This document shows positions 1 through 5,464 of a stretch of 6,424 nucleotides of DNA, piece by piece. This DNA is from an uncultured Clostridium sp. (GTDB taxonomy: Bacteria > Bacillota > Clostridia > Clostridiales > Clostridiaceae), in contig CAMNZV010000100.1 in NCBI GenBank assembly GCA_946575275.1, positions 1-6,424 on the forward strand. The letters are read 5' to 3'. Both the position numbers and the translations under genes were made by a program. Below the pieces are notes generated by a model, which had not been told where the DNA came from, did not search any database, and saw only the letters and a list, made by a program, of their open reading frames with translations. Position 1 is the stretch's first letter; the number at the start of each line of letters is the position of its first letter.

Positions 1-83
1 GTAATTCTAGCAAAAATCAAATGTTAAATGTAGGCGTAAATTTTTTGACGCTTACAAAGAATGGGACTTATCAATTGTTTTAA
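1..83 (+). CDS. 3' end of an unrecognised protein, possibly cut short by a frameshift
   Basis: The frame that starts at base 3 is open from the window edge to a TAA at 81-83 and gives 26 residues ending in NGTYQLF. The alternating polar and hydrophobic pattern (VGVNFLTLTKNGTYQL) suggests beta-strands at the end of a larger protein. I do not recognise the family. After the stop, the -1 frame continues with a protein-like stretch to 139 (next entry), so the natural C-terminus may be about 19 residues longer. The gene lies just upstream of a small membrane protein and a TadZ-like protein and is probably part of the same operon. The upstream portion is outside the window, so length and function cannot be judged. 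Confidence 0.5.
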   Translation, partial: NSSKNQMLNVGVNFLTLTKNGTYQLF

Positions 84-139
84 ATGAAGCAAGACAAGGA
101 GCGGGTGCGGGGGGACCATTCTGGATAATAGAAAAATAA
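78..139 (+). pseudogene. possible frame-displaced C-terminal tail of the preceding gene
   Basis: In the -1 frame relative to the preceding gene, bases 80-139 read LNEARQGAGAGGPFWIIEK and then TAA at 137-139. The glycine-rich turn followed by the hydrophobic PFWII looks like a genuine protein end, and it finishes only 20 nt before the next start codon at 160, as expected for an operon. One extra base near the run of four T's at 78-81 (for example a second G after 77) would join the frames as TYQLVLNEARQG. This could be a real mutation, a sequencing error in a homopolymer, or chance. No in-frame slippery heptamer is present, so a programmed shift is unlikely. Confidence 0.35.
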
Positions 140-159
140 TTAGTGAAGGAGCAAAATGA

Positions 160-324
160 ATGAAAAAGAAATCATTAATAGAACTGTTTATCTATATCAT
201 AATTGTTGTGGTAGGAATTATATTACTGTTTACTTTCAAACCAGAAAAGAAACCAATTGAAATACCATCAGATTTTAAAATTGTAGCAAGAGGTGATAGT
301 AGTGCTTTTGTATATATCAAGTAA
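160..324 (+). CDS. 54-residue single-pass membrane protein
   Basis: The ATG at 160 opens a 54-residue frame ending with TAA at 322-324. GGAG at 148-151 lies 8 nt upstream and fits this start; the ATG at 156 leads only to an unrelated 35-residue frame. The protein begins MKKKS, followed by one strongly hydrophobic segment at about residues 9-26 (FIYIIIVVVGIILLFTF lies here), then a short hydrophilic tail containing PEKKPIEIPSDFK. The positive N-terminus predicts a cytoplasmic N-end and a roughly 28-residue tail outside the membrane. Its end overlaps the start of the TadZ-like gene by 23 bp, which suggests translational coupling and a shared complex. I cannot name a family; it could be a reduced relative of a Tad-type membrane component or a specific small subunit of a transfer apparatus. 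Confidence 0.75.
   Translation: MKKKSLIELFIYIIIVVVGIILLFTFKPEKKPIEIPSDFKIVARGDSSAFVYIK
288..297 (+). promoter_or_regulatory. strong ribosome binding site inside the small membrane gene, setting the GTG start at 302
   Basis: AAGAGGTGAT has eight consecutive matches (GAGGTGAT) to the usual 16S anti-Shine-Dalgarno complement. The last G of GAGG is at 293, which puts the GTG at 302 at an ideal 8-nt spacing. The more upstream in-frame GTG at 293 lies inside this site and so cannot be the start. The site is within the coding sequence of the 54-residue gene, so the two genes are probably translated in a coupled manner. Confidence 0.7.
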
Positions 325-1312
325 TCAAAATATAGGAATATTTGATTTTCTTACGAAAGAAAAAGGGATTATTATAAAAAAACTATCAGGAGAATTTTTT
401 TTAAATAAGTTTGTTATCCATGATATGAGAAATTTAAGTCATTATAGATATGTAGCCATTGATGTAAAAGCTATAAAAGATACAGAACAAGAAATAATTG
501 AAGCTTTAAAAGCTTTTAAAGTTATGTATGATTCCAGAATTATTATATTTGATGAAGGAAAAAACAAAGAAGAAGATTTAATAAAGAGTTTAGTTAATGA
601 GAAGATTTATAACATTATCACAGCTAATACTGTAGCAGAAATTAAAGAGGAAATTTTAAAATGTGTAAGCGAAGAAGGAATGGCATATGAAGATTATTTT
701 ACAAGGGACAATAACAAACTTTCAGGTAATGTTTCACAATATATATTTAAGCAAAAGGATATTAAAATAGCAGTTGCAGGTGTATCAAGAAGATGTGGTA
801 CAACTACAACTGCTTTTAATTTAACCAATTGTTTATATGGATTAGGAGCTAAAGTTAGCTATACAGAAGCTAATGATAATAATCATTTAAAAGATATTAC
901 AGACTTCTATGAGTTCATAAAAGATGGTGGAGAGAGTTTTAAATATAGAGGAGTAGAATATTATCCAGGTAAGCAATTTCCTAATGAGTATAATTTTAAT
1001 GTTTTTGATATAGGTGTTTTAAATGGTAATGCTTTACCTATTTATAAGGCTTGTAATGTTAGGATACTATGTGGTGGAAGCAAGCCTTATGAAATAGTAG
1101 AATATAAAAAAGCTTTAGAACCTATATCAAAAATAAATATAAGCACTATATTAAACTTTTGTCCAGAAATAGGAAGAACAAATTTGAAAAAGCTAATAGA
1201 AAATGAAAATATTAAGGCTTATTTTACAGACTATTCACCAAATTTATTTGATGGAAAAGTAAACGAAAAGATATTTAAAGACATACTGAAGGATTATATT
1301 ATTGAAATTTAA
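302..1312 (+). CDS. TadZ/CpaE-like protein: receiver-like N-domain plus degenerate ParA/MinD-type ATPase domain
   Basis: This 336-residue protein uses GTG at 302 as its start, chosen from the ribosome binding site at 288-297. Residues 1 to about 125 have the alternating strand/helix pattern of a receiver-like domain (MLLYISSNQNIGIFDFL at the start, RIIIFDEG near 93-100). From residue 156 comes a ParA/MinD/SIMIBI-type fold with a P-loop-like IAVAGVSRRCGTTTTA (156-171) and a Walker-B-like NVFDIGVL (233-240, with D236). Both lysines of the canonical deviant Walker A (KGGxGKT) are missing: S162 and T167 occupy those places. Receiver-like plus atypical MinD-like domains is the layout of TadZ/CpaE proteins, which place Tad/Flp pilus machinery at a cell pole, so a localisation role in a transfer or pilus-like complex is inferred. 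It probably binds nucleotide weakly or without hydrolysis. It follows a small membrane protein and precedes a DNA-binding protein by 21 nt. A free-standing pseudo-ParA is the alternative. Confidence 0.7.
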   Translation: MLLYISSNQNIGIFDFLTKEKGIIIKKLSGEFFLNKFVIHDMRNLSHYRYVAIDVKAIKDTEQEIIEALKAFKVMYDSRIIIFDEGKNKEEDLIKSLVNEKIYNIITANTVAEIKEEILKCVSEEGMAYEDYFTRDNNKLSGNVSQYIFKQKDIKIAVAGVSRRCGTTTTAFNLTNCLYGLGAKVSYTEANDNNHLKDITDFYEFIKDGGESFKYRGVEYYPGKQFPNEYNFNVFDIGVLNGNALPIYKACNVRILCGGSKPYEIVEYKKALEPISKINISTILNFCPEIGRTNLKKLIENENIKAYFTDYSPNLFDGKVNEKIFKDILKDYIIEI

Positions 1313-1333
1313 GAAAGAGGAGGCTGTTTTTCA

Positions 1334-1951
1334 ATGAAAAAGCATGAATTACTAGAGCAAGTATATAAATCAAATTTACCAAGTAGAGCAAAGCAGGTGA
1401 TGTTTTATCTTATCAACAGAGCTAATGGAGAAGGAACTTGTTTTCCTTCTATTAAAACTATAGCTAGTGATTGTGGAGTATCTACAAGAACAATTCAAAG
1501 AACAATGGTAATTCTTTTAGAAGCAGGTTTTGTAAAGAAAGACAGCCGATTCAGAGAAAAAGGAGGACAGACTTCAAATCTTTATACATTGGCGTACCCT
1601 TCTCAAAATAATGAGGATAAGTGTGAAAAAGAGTTTAAGGAAGAAGAAGTAAAGACTGAAGAAAAGCAAAAATCAGATAATTGCGAAGAAATAGAAACAG
1701 TAAGTTTTTTTGATTATAAAACAAGTGATGATAGCATAAGTGAAACTATTAATGATAAATTGTTAGAGGAAAAAAATAAAGTAATTAATGATATACCAGG
1801 ATTAAATTATAAGGGTGACATTTCTGCAATACCGATAGAATGTCACTCTATTTTTATGAAATTGGATAGAGCTATTAAAAATGTGAGTTGTAAAAATCTG
1901 ATAGATAATATGCAATGTCATGGGGAGGGCGACAATTTGTATCCTCCATGA
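1334..1951 (+). CDS. winged-helix DNA-binding protein with acidic C-terminal half
   Basis: This 205-residue protein starts at ATG 1334, with GAGGAGG at 1317-1323 ten nt upstream. Residues 8-70 form a winged helix of the HTH_36 type often seen at the N-terminus of plasmid, phage and ICE replication or regulatory proteins. SIKTIASDCGVSTRTIQRTM (39-58) contains the helix-turn-helix, LLEAGFVKK follows, and the wing is at about 71-87 (RFREKGGQTSNLYTLA). Residues 92-125 are rich in Glu and Lys and look disordered; 126-205 have no recognisable fold. The protein ends CHGEGDNLYPP, and a protein-like tail continues in another frame (see 1947-1994), so the true C-terminus may differ. It closes the left module and is probably cotranscribed with the TadZ-like gene. 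It could act as a regulator or replication accessory protein of the element; the sequence does not decide between these. Confidence 0.8.
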   Translation: MKKHELLEQVYKSNLPSRAKQVMFYLINRANGEGTCFPSIKTIASDCGVSTRTIQRTMVILLEAGFVKKDSRFREKGGQTSNLYTLAYPSQNNEDKCEKEFKEEEVKTEEKQKSDNCEEIETVSFFDYKTSDDSISETINDKLLEEKNKVINDIPGLNYKGDISAIPIECHSIFMKLDRAIKNVSCKNLIDNMQCHGEGDNLYPP

Positions 1952-1994
1952 ACTATATAGTCTAAGAGATATAGGGTTATTGAAAGATAAGTAA
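1947..1994 (+). pseudogene. possible frame-displaced C-terminal tail of the winged-helix protein
   Basis: In the +1 frame relative to the preceding gene, bases 1947-1991 encode HELYSLRDIGLLKDK and then TAA at 1992-1994. Dropping one C from the CCTCC at 1943-1947 would give a continuous NLYPHELYSLRDIGL, which reads like an ordinary amphipathic helical end. The same frame is open back to about 1900, with an ATG at 1920, but no ribosome binding site precedes that ATG, so a separate 24-residue gene is less likely. Chance openness cannot be excluded over so short a stretch. Confidence 0.35.
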
Positions 1995-2001
1995 TATATT
2001 T

Positions 2002-2025
2002 TATATATAATATAGCTTATATATA
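2002..2025 (+). repeat. A/T-only inverted repeat in the intermodule gap
   Basis: TATATATAA at 2002-2010 and TTATATATA at 2017-2025 are perfect reverse complements (9-nt arms, 6-nt loop TATAGC). The stem is all A/T and lacks a following T-run, so it is not a convincing terminator. A loose promoter-like pair, TTGAAA at 1980-1985 and TATATA at 2002-2007 (16-nt spacer), overlaps its left arm. It could be a regulator binding site or simply A/T-rich spacer. Confidence 0.4.
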
Positions 2026-2031
2026 GTGTTA

Positions 2032-2060
2032 TTGTAATTATTCGTAAGTACGAATATAAT
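2032..2060 (+). promoter_or_regulatory. predicted sigma-A promoter for the restriction-modification module
   Basis: TTGTAA at 2032-2037 and a perfect TATAAT at 2055-2060 are separated by exactly 17 nt. Transcription would start near 2067, giving a leader of about 63 nt before the HTH gene at 2130. This is the best promoter in the 178-nt gap (1952-2129), which otherwise holds only the hairpin at 2002-2025 and A/T-rich sequence. It is the only good promoter ahead of the right-hand module, so it probably serves the HTH gene and perhaps hsdM, hsdS and the ATPase. Confidence 0.65.
2039..2056 (+). promoter_or_regulatory. palindromic candidate operator within the promoter spacer
   Basis: TATTCGTA at 2039-2046 and TACGAATA at 2049-2056 form a perfect dyad with 8-nt arms around a 2-nt centre (AG). 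The two CG dinucleotides stand out in very A/T-rich surroundings. The dyad fills the spacer and overlaps the first two bases of the -10 box, so a bound dimer would block RNA polymerase. Its form differs from a LexA box. The obvious candidate binders are the HTH protein encoded at 2130 and the winged-helix protein upstream. Confidence 0.6.
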
Positions 2061-2129
2061 ATAAGTGATGAGTTTATGATTAAGTTATAAATCTTGTAGA
2101 GTAAATTTAAAAGTGTCGGAGGATTTACT

Positions 2130-2312
2130 ATGGATTATATTTCAGTAAAGCAAGCAGCAGAAAAATGGGGAATATCCGAAAGGCGTGTTCAAGTTTTATG
2201 TGGAGAAGGTAGAATTAAGGGAGTTTTTAAATTAGGAAACTCTTGGGCAATTCCTAAAGATGCTGAAAAGCCTTCTGATGCAAGGAAAAAGGATAATACA
2301 TCTTTGGAATGA
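2130..2312 (+). CDS. small HTH (excisionase/MerR-like fold) DNA-binding protein
   Basis: This is a 60-residue protein with GGAGG at 2118-2122 seven nt before its ATG. VKQAAEKWGISERRVQVLC (residues 6-24) is a helix-turn-helix of the HTH_17/MerR-excisionase type, and GRIKGVFKLGNSWAIPKDA (27-45) is the usual wing with its conserved SWAIP motif. The tail is short and charged. Such single-domain proteins are common in Firmicute mobile elements and beside restriction-modification or toxin genes. No effector-binding domain is present, so it probably works as a small regulator, plausibly controlling the hsd genes that begin 68 nt later or its own promoter at 2032-2060. An excisionase role is possible by fold, but no integrase is in the window. 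Confidence 0.85.
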   Translation: MDYISVKQAAEKWGISERRVQVLCGEGRIKGVFKLGNSWAIPKDAEKPSDARKKDNTSLE

Positions 2313-2346
2313 TATTATATATAAATTAGAGCAGTGAATAATAAAA

Positions 2347-2364
2347 TATAATCAATTATTGATT
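2347..2364 (+). promoter_or_regulatory. possible second -10 box with overlapping inverted repeat ahead of hsdM
   Basis: A perfect TATAAT occurs at 2347-2352, but no good -35 lies 16-18 nt upstream. It overlaps an inverted repeat, AATCAA (2350-2355) and TTGATT (2359-2364) around TTA. If the -10 is used, transcription would start inside or just after this repeat, leaving a leader of about 20 nt containing the hsdM ribosome binding site. This would allow hsdM to be controlled separately from the HTH gene. In A/T-rich DNA such matches are common, so support is weak. Confidence 0.35.
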
Positions 2365-2380
2365 TTTGAGGAGCGTTACT

Positions 2381-4111
2381 ATGAGTAATATAAACATAAA
2401 TGAAAAAGCTAATCTGATATGGTCAGTAGCAGATAAGCTAAGAGGAGATTTCAAACAGTCAGAATACGGAAAAGTCATTTTACCATTAACAGTACTCCGT
2501 AGACTTGATTGTGTACTTGAAGATACAAAGCAAAAGGTATTAGCAAAATATAATGAGTTAAAGTCAATTATGGATGAAGAAGTATTAGATCCATTTTTAA
2601 GAGATGAGAGTGGGTATAACTTTTACAATACAAGTAAGTATACTTTTAAGACATTACTTGATGATGCAGATAACATTGAAGCTAATTTGAAAGATTATAT
2701 TAATGGATTTTCAAAAAATGCTTATGAAATCATTGAGAAATTTGAATTGGATGCTCAAATTGCAAAGCTTGCGAGTAGTGACTTGCTTTATATAGTTTTA
2801 AGTGAATTTGTAAAACCAGAAGCAGACTTGCATCCAGATAAAGTGTCAAATATAGAGATGGGATATATTTTTGAAGAATTAGTACGTAAGTTTTCAGAAA
2901 TTTCTAATGAAACTGCTGGAGAACATTATACTCCAAGAGAAGTAATAAGATTAATGGTAAATCTATTATTTATTGAGGATACTGAAATTTTGACAGGTTC
3001 AGATACACCAAGGACAATTTATGATCCAGCCTGCGGTACTGGTGGAATGCTCACAGCAGCAGATGAATACTTAAAAGAACTAAATAGTGAAGCAAAACTT
3101 ATTCCTTTTGGTCAGGAGCTAAATGGAGAAACCTATGCTGTTTGTGGTTCAGATATGCTGATTAAAGGAGCTAATGCTAATAATATAAAGCATGGTGATA
3201 CTCTTAAAAATGATATGTATGTTAATGTTAAGTTTGATTATATGCTTTCAAATCCACCTTTTGGGGTTGAATGGAAAAAGCAACAAAAGGAAGTAACGAA
3301 AGAATATGAGAAACTTGGGTTTGAAGGAAGATTTGGAGCAGGACTTCCAAGAGTTTCGGATGGAGCATTATTGTTTTTACAAACATTACTTTCAAAGATG
3401 AAACCAGAAGGTTCAAGAATAGCAATAGTATTAAATGGTTCACCACTATTCACAGGAGATGCAGGAAGCGGTGAAAGTAATATTAGAAAATGGATTATAG
3501 AAAATGATTGGCTAGAGGCTATTATAGCTTTACCTACAAATTTATTCTATAACACAGGAATAGCAACGTATATTTGGGTGTTATCTAATAAGAAAAGGCC
3601 ATATCGTAAGGGCAAGATACAGCTTATTAATGCAGTTAGCATGTATGAAAAAATGAGAAAGTCTTTAGGAGAGAAACGTCAAGAGATTCCTGATGAAGCT
3701 ATTGAAGAGATTACTCGTATTTTTGGTGATTTTAGAAAAAATGAAATTTCAAAAATATTTAATAATAATGAGTTTGGATATTATAAAATTGTGGTTGAAA
3801 GACCATTAATTGATGAAGAGGGAAACATAGTTACGGATAAAAAGGGTAATCCAAAACCAGATGCAAAGCTAAGAGATACAGAAAGTATTCCACTTAAAGA
3901 AGATATACAAGAATATTTTGAAAGAGAAGTAAAGCCTTATGCAAAAGATTCTTGGATAGATGAAAATAAAACAAAGATAGGTTATGAGATACCTTTCACA
4001 AGATATTTCTATCAGTATACAGTACCAAGACAATCAGATGAGGTTATGACTGAAATAATGGATATGGAAACTGAACTTCAGTCAATCTTAGGGGGGCTGT
4101 TTGAAATATGA
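2381..4111 (+). CDS. hsdM: type I restriction-modification N6-adenine methyltransferase subunit (HsdM)
   Basis: The 576-residue protein starts at ATG 2381, with GAGGAG at 2368-2373 seven nt upstream; an in-frame TTG at 2366 lies immediately before that site and is rejected. Residues 5 to about 150 match the helical HsdM N-terminal domain (NLIWSVADKLRGDFKQSEYG, then LPLTVLRRLD). The methyltransferase domain follows: AGEHYTPREVIRLMV, the AdoMet-binding motif I DPACGTGGM (215-223) and catalytic motif IV SNPPFG (290-295), all intact. A C-terminal helical extension ends LQSILGGLFEI. Length and motifs fit an active enzyme. With HsdS it forms the M2S1 methylase, which modifies adenine on both strands of a split target and protects host DNA. 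It overlaps hsdS by four bases (ATGA), so the two are coupled. HsdR is not in the window. Confidence 0.97.
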   Translation: MSNININEKANLIWSVADKLRGDFKQSEYGKVILPLTVLRRLDCVLEDTKQKVLAKYNELKSIMDEEVLDPFLRDESGYNFYNTSKYTFKTLLDDADNIEANLKDYINGFSKNAYEIIEKFELDAQIAKLASSDLLYIVLSEFVKPEADLHPDKVSNIEMGYIFEELVRKFSEISNETAGEHYTPREVIRLMVNLLFIEDTEILTGSDTPRTIYDPACGTGGMLTAADEYLKELNSEAKLIPFGQELNGETYAVCGSDMLIKGANANNIKHGDTLKNDMYVNVKFDYMLSNPPFGVEWKKQQKEVTKEYEKLGFEGRFGAGLPRVSDGALLFLQTLLSKMKPEGSRIAIVLNGSPLFTGDAGSGESNIRKWIIENDWLEAIIALPTNLFYNTGIATYIWVLSNKKRPYRKGKIQLINAVSMYEKMRKSLGEKRQEIPDEAIEEITRIFGDFRKNEISKIFNNNEFGYYKIVVERPLIDEEGNIVTDKKGNPKPDAKLRDTESIPLKEDIQEYFEREVKPYAKDSWIDENKTKIGYEIPFTRYFYQYTVPRQSDEVMTEIMDMETELQSILGGLFEI

Positions 4112-5439
4112 GAAAGATGAAAGAAAGTGGAATAGACTGGATAGGAGAAATACCGAGTGATTGGGAAGTTGTTAAAGTAAAATATTTAACTTCTCAAATT
4201 GGAAGTGGAAAAACTCCCAAAGGTGGATCAGAAGTGTATGCCCAAACTGGAGTTATGTTTTTAAGAAGTCAAAATGTTTATAATGATGGATTACATTTAG
4301 ATGATGTCGTATATATAGATGAAAAAACCAATGAAGAGATGGCTTCTACAAAAGTTAAACCATATGATGTTTTATTAAATATAACGGGAGCTTCTATTGG
4401 TAGAACATGTATGGTGACTAAGAATTTTCAAGGTGCAAATGTAAATCAACATGTATGTATATTAAGACCTATTCAAGAAAAGATTTTACCAATATTGTTT
4501 GAAAAGATAATGCAATCAAGTTTTATTTTCAATCAAATTTATTCTGTTCAGAACGGTAGTTCTAGAGAAGGACTTAACTTTGATGATATAGGAAACCTAG
4601 TATTTACACTACCACATAATATAGAAGAACAACAAAAAATAGCAAGTTTTTTGGAGGGGAAATGTAATAATATTGATAAAGCAATATGGTTACAACTAAA
4701 ACAAATTGAGGCTTTGAAACAATATAAAGTATCAGTTATTAATGAGAATGTTACGAGTGGACTTAATAATAATATTTCAATGAAAGATAGTAGTATTAAT
4801 TGGATAAGTAAAATACCACAACATTGGCAAGTTATAAAATTAAAGTTCCTTGGAGAATTAAATTCAAGTGGAGTAGATAAAAAAATAGTTGAAGGTGAAC
4901 CTTTATATAAATCAATTCACTATGTTGATGTTTATAGAAATAGTTTATCTGAAATAGGAGATGGTGATGAATATTTAGTGATATCTGAAAAGGATACAAA
5001 AGCTGAAACTTGTAAGTTGAAAATAGGAGATGTTCTTTTTACTAATTCTTCGGAAACACCAGAGGATATAGGACACTCAACGGTAGTGGGAGGAGAGTTG
5101 GAAAATATATTATTTGGATATCATTTAATGAGATTCAGACCCAATAATAATATGTATTTACAATATGAAAAATATTTATTTGGTTGTAATTATGTTAGAA
5201 AGTGGTTTGATTTTAGGGCAAAGGGGATTACAAGATACGGAATAGTAAATGATGATTTTTCTTCATTGCTAATTCCATTACCACCATTAGAAGAGCAAAA
5301 GGAAATAGCAGATTATCTTGATAAAAAATGTGAAGATATTGATAAAGCAATATCAATTAAGCAAGGATTAATAGAAAAACTAAATGAGTATAAAAAGAGC
5401 CTTATCTTTGAGGTTGTTACTGGTAAAATAGAAATATAA
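4108..5439 (+). CDS. hsdS: type I restriction-modification specificity subunit (HsdS)
   Basis: This 443-residue subunit recognises the DNA target for HsdM and HsdR. Its ATG at 4108 overlaps the hsdM stop and follows a G-run at 4091-4096; the ATG at 4117 is an alternative start. The protein is an internal duplication: a variable target-recognition domain introduced by MKESGIDWIGEIPSDWEV (4-21), a conserved helix with EEQQKIASFLEGK (173-185), then a second domain introduced by MKDSSINWISKIPQHWQV (225-242) and a second conserved helix with LEEQKEIADYLDKK (394-407). The two domains differ in sequence, so the target is expected to be asymmetric and bipartite, with spacing set by the two helices. 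Length is typical, and both halves are complete, so a functional subunit is expected. The specificity cannot be read from the sequence. Confidence 0.96.
   Translation: MRKMKESGIDWIGEIPSDWEVVKVKYLTSQIGSGKTPKGGSEVYAQTGVMFLRSQNVYNDGLHLDDVVYIDEKTNEEMASTKVKPYDVLLNITGASIGRTCMVTKNFQGANVNQHVCILRPIQEKILPILFEKIMQSSFIFNQIYSVQNGSSREGLNFDDIGNLVFTLPHNIEEQQKIASFLEGKCNNIDKAIWLQLKQIEALKQYKVSVINENVTSGLNNNISMKDSSINWISKIPQHWQVIKLKFLGELNSSGVDKKIVEGEPLYKSIHYVDVYRNSLSEIGDGDEYLVISEKDTKAETCKLKIGDVLFTNSSETPEDIGHSTVVGGELENILFGYHLMRFRPNNNMYLQYEKYLFGCNYVRKWFDFRAKGITRYGIVNDDFSSLLIPLPPLEEQKEIADYLDKKCEDIDKAISIKQGLIEKLNEYKKSLIFEVVTGKIEI
4670..4687 (+). repeat. 18-nt direct repeat in hsdS, first copy
   Basis: ATATTGATAAAGCAATAT occurs here and identically at 5336-5353, 666 bp (222 codons) apart. 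It encodes the IDKAI part of the first conserved helix. The distance is a multiple of three, so recombination between copies would remove one target-recognition domain while keeping the frame. Confidence 0.8.
5336..5353 (+). repeat. 18-nt direct repeat in hsdS, second copy
   Basis: This is the exact second copy of the repeat at 4670-4687, in the C-terminal conserved helix of HsdS. The identity reflects the internal duplication of the gene and may be kept by gene conversion or by constraint on the helix that contacts HsdM. Confidence 0.8.
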
Positions 5440-5464
5440 TTTATGTATGAAAGGTGATGAAAAA

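Noticed and set aside
75..86. Programmed -1 ribosomal frameshift at the T-run of the first gene.
   Set aside because: The T TTT AAA stretch is not in the phase needed for a slippery heptamer in the upstream frame, and no clear stimulatory structure follows.
293..301. GTG at 293 as start of the TadZ-like gene.
   Set aside because: This GTG is part of the ribosome binding site AAGAGGTGAT; the GTG at 302 has the right spacing from it.
2002..2025. Rho-independent terminator after the winged-helix gene.
   Set aside because: The stem is only A/T pairs and has no T-run on its 3' side, so it would be too weak.
2039..2056. LexA/SOS box.
   Set aside because: The dyad TATTCGTA-AG-TACGAATA does not match the GAAC-4-GTTC type of Firmicute LexA sites.
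2366..2380. TTG at 2366 as start of hsdM.
   Set aside because: It overlaps the GAGGAG ribosome binding site at 2368-2373 that serves the ATG at 2381, where the family's usual N-terminus begins.
3228..3453. Two overlapping open frames of about 70 codons on the - strand.
   Set aside because: They lie fully inside hsdM, antisense to the catalytic NPPF region, and have no ribosome binding site or recognisable domain.
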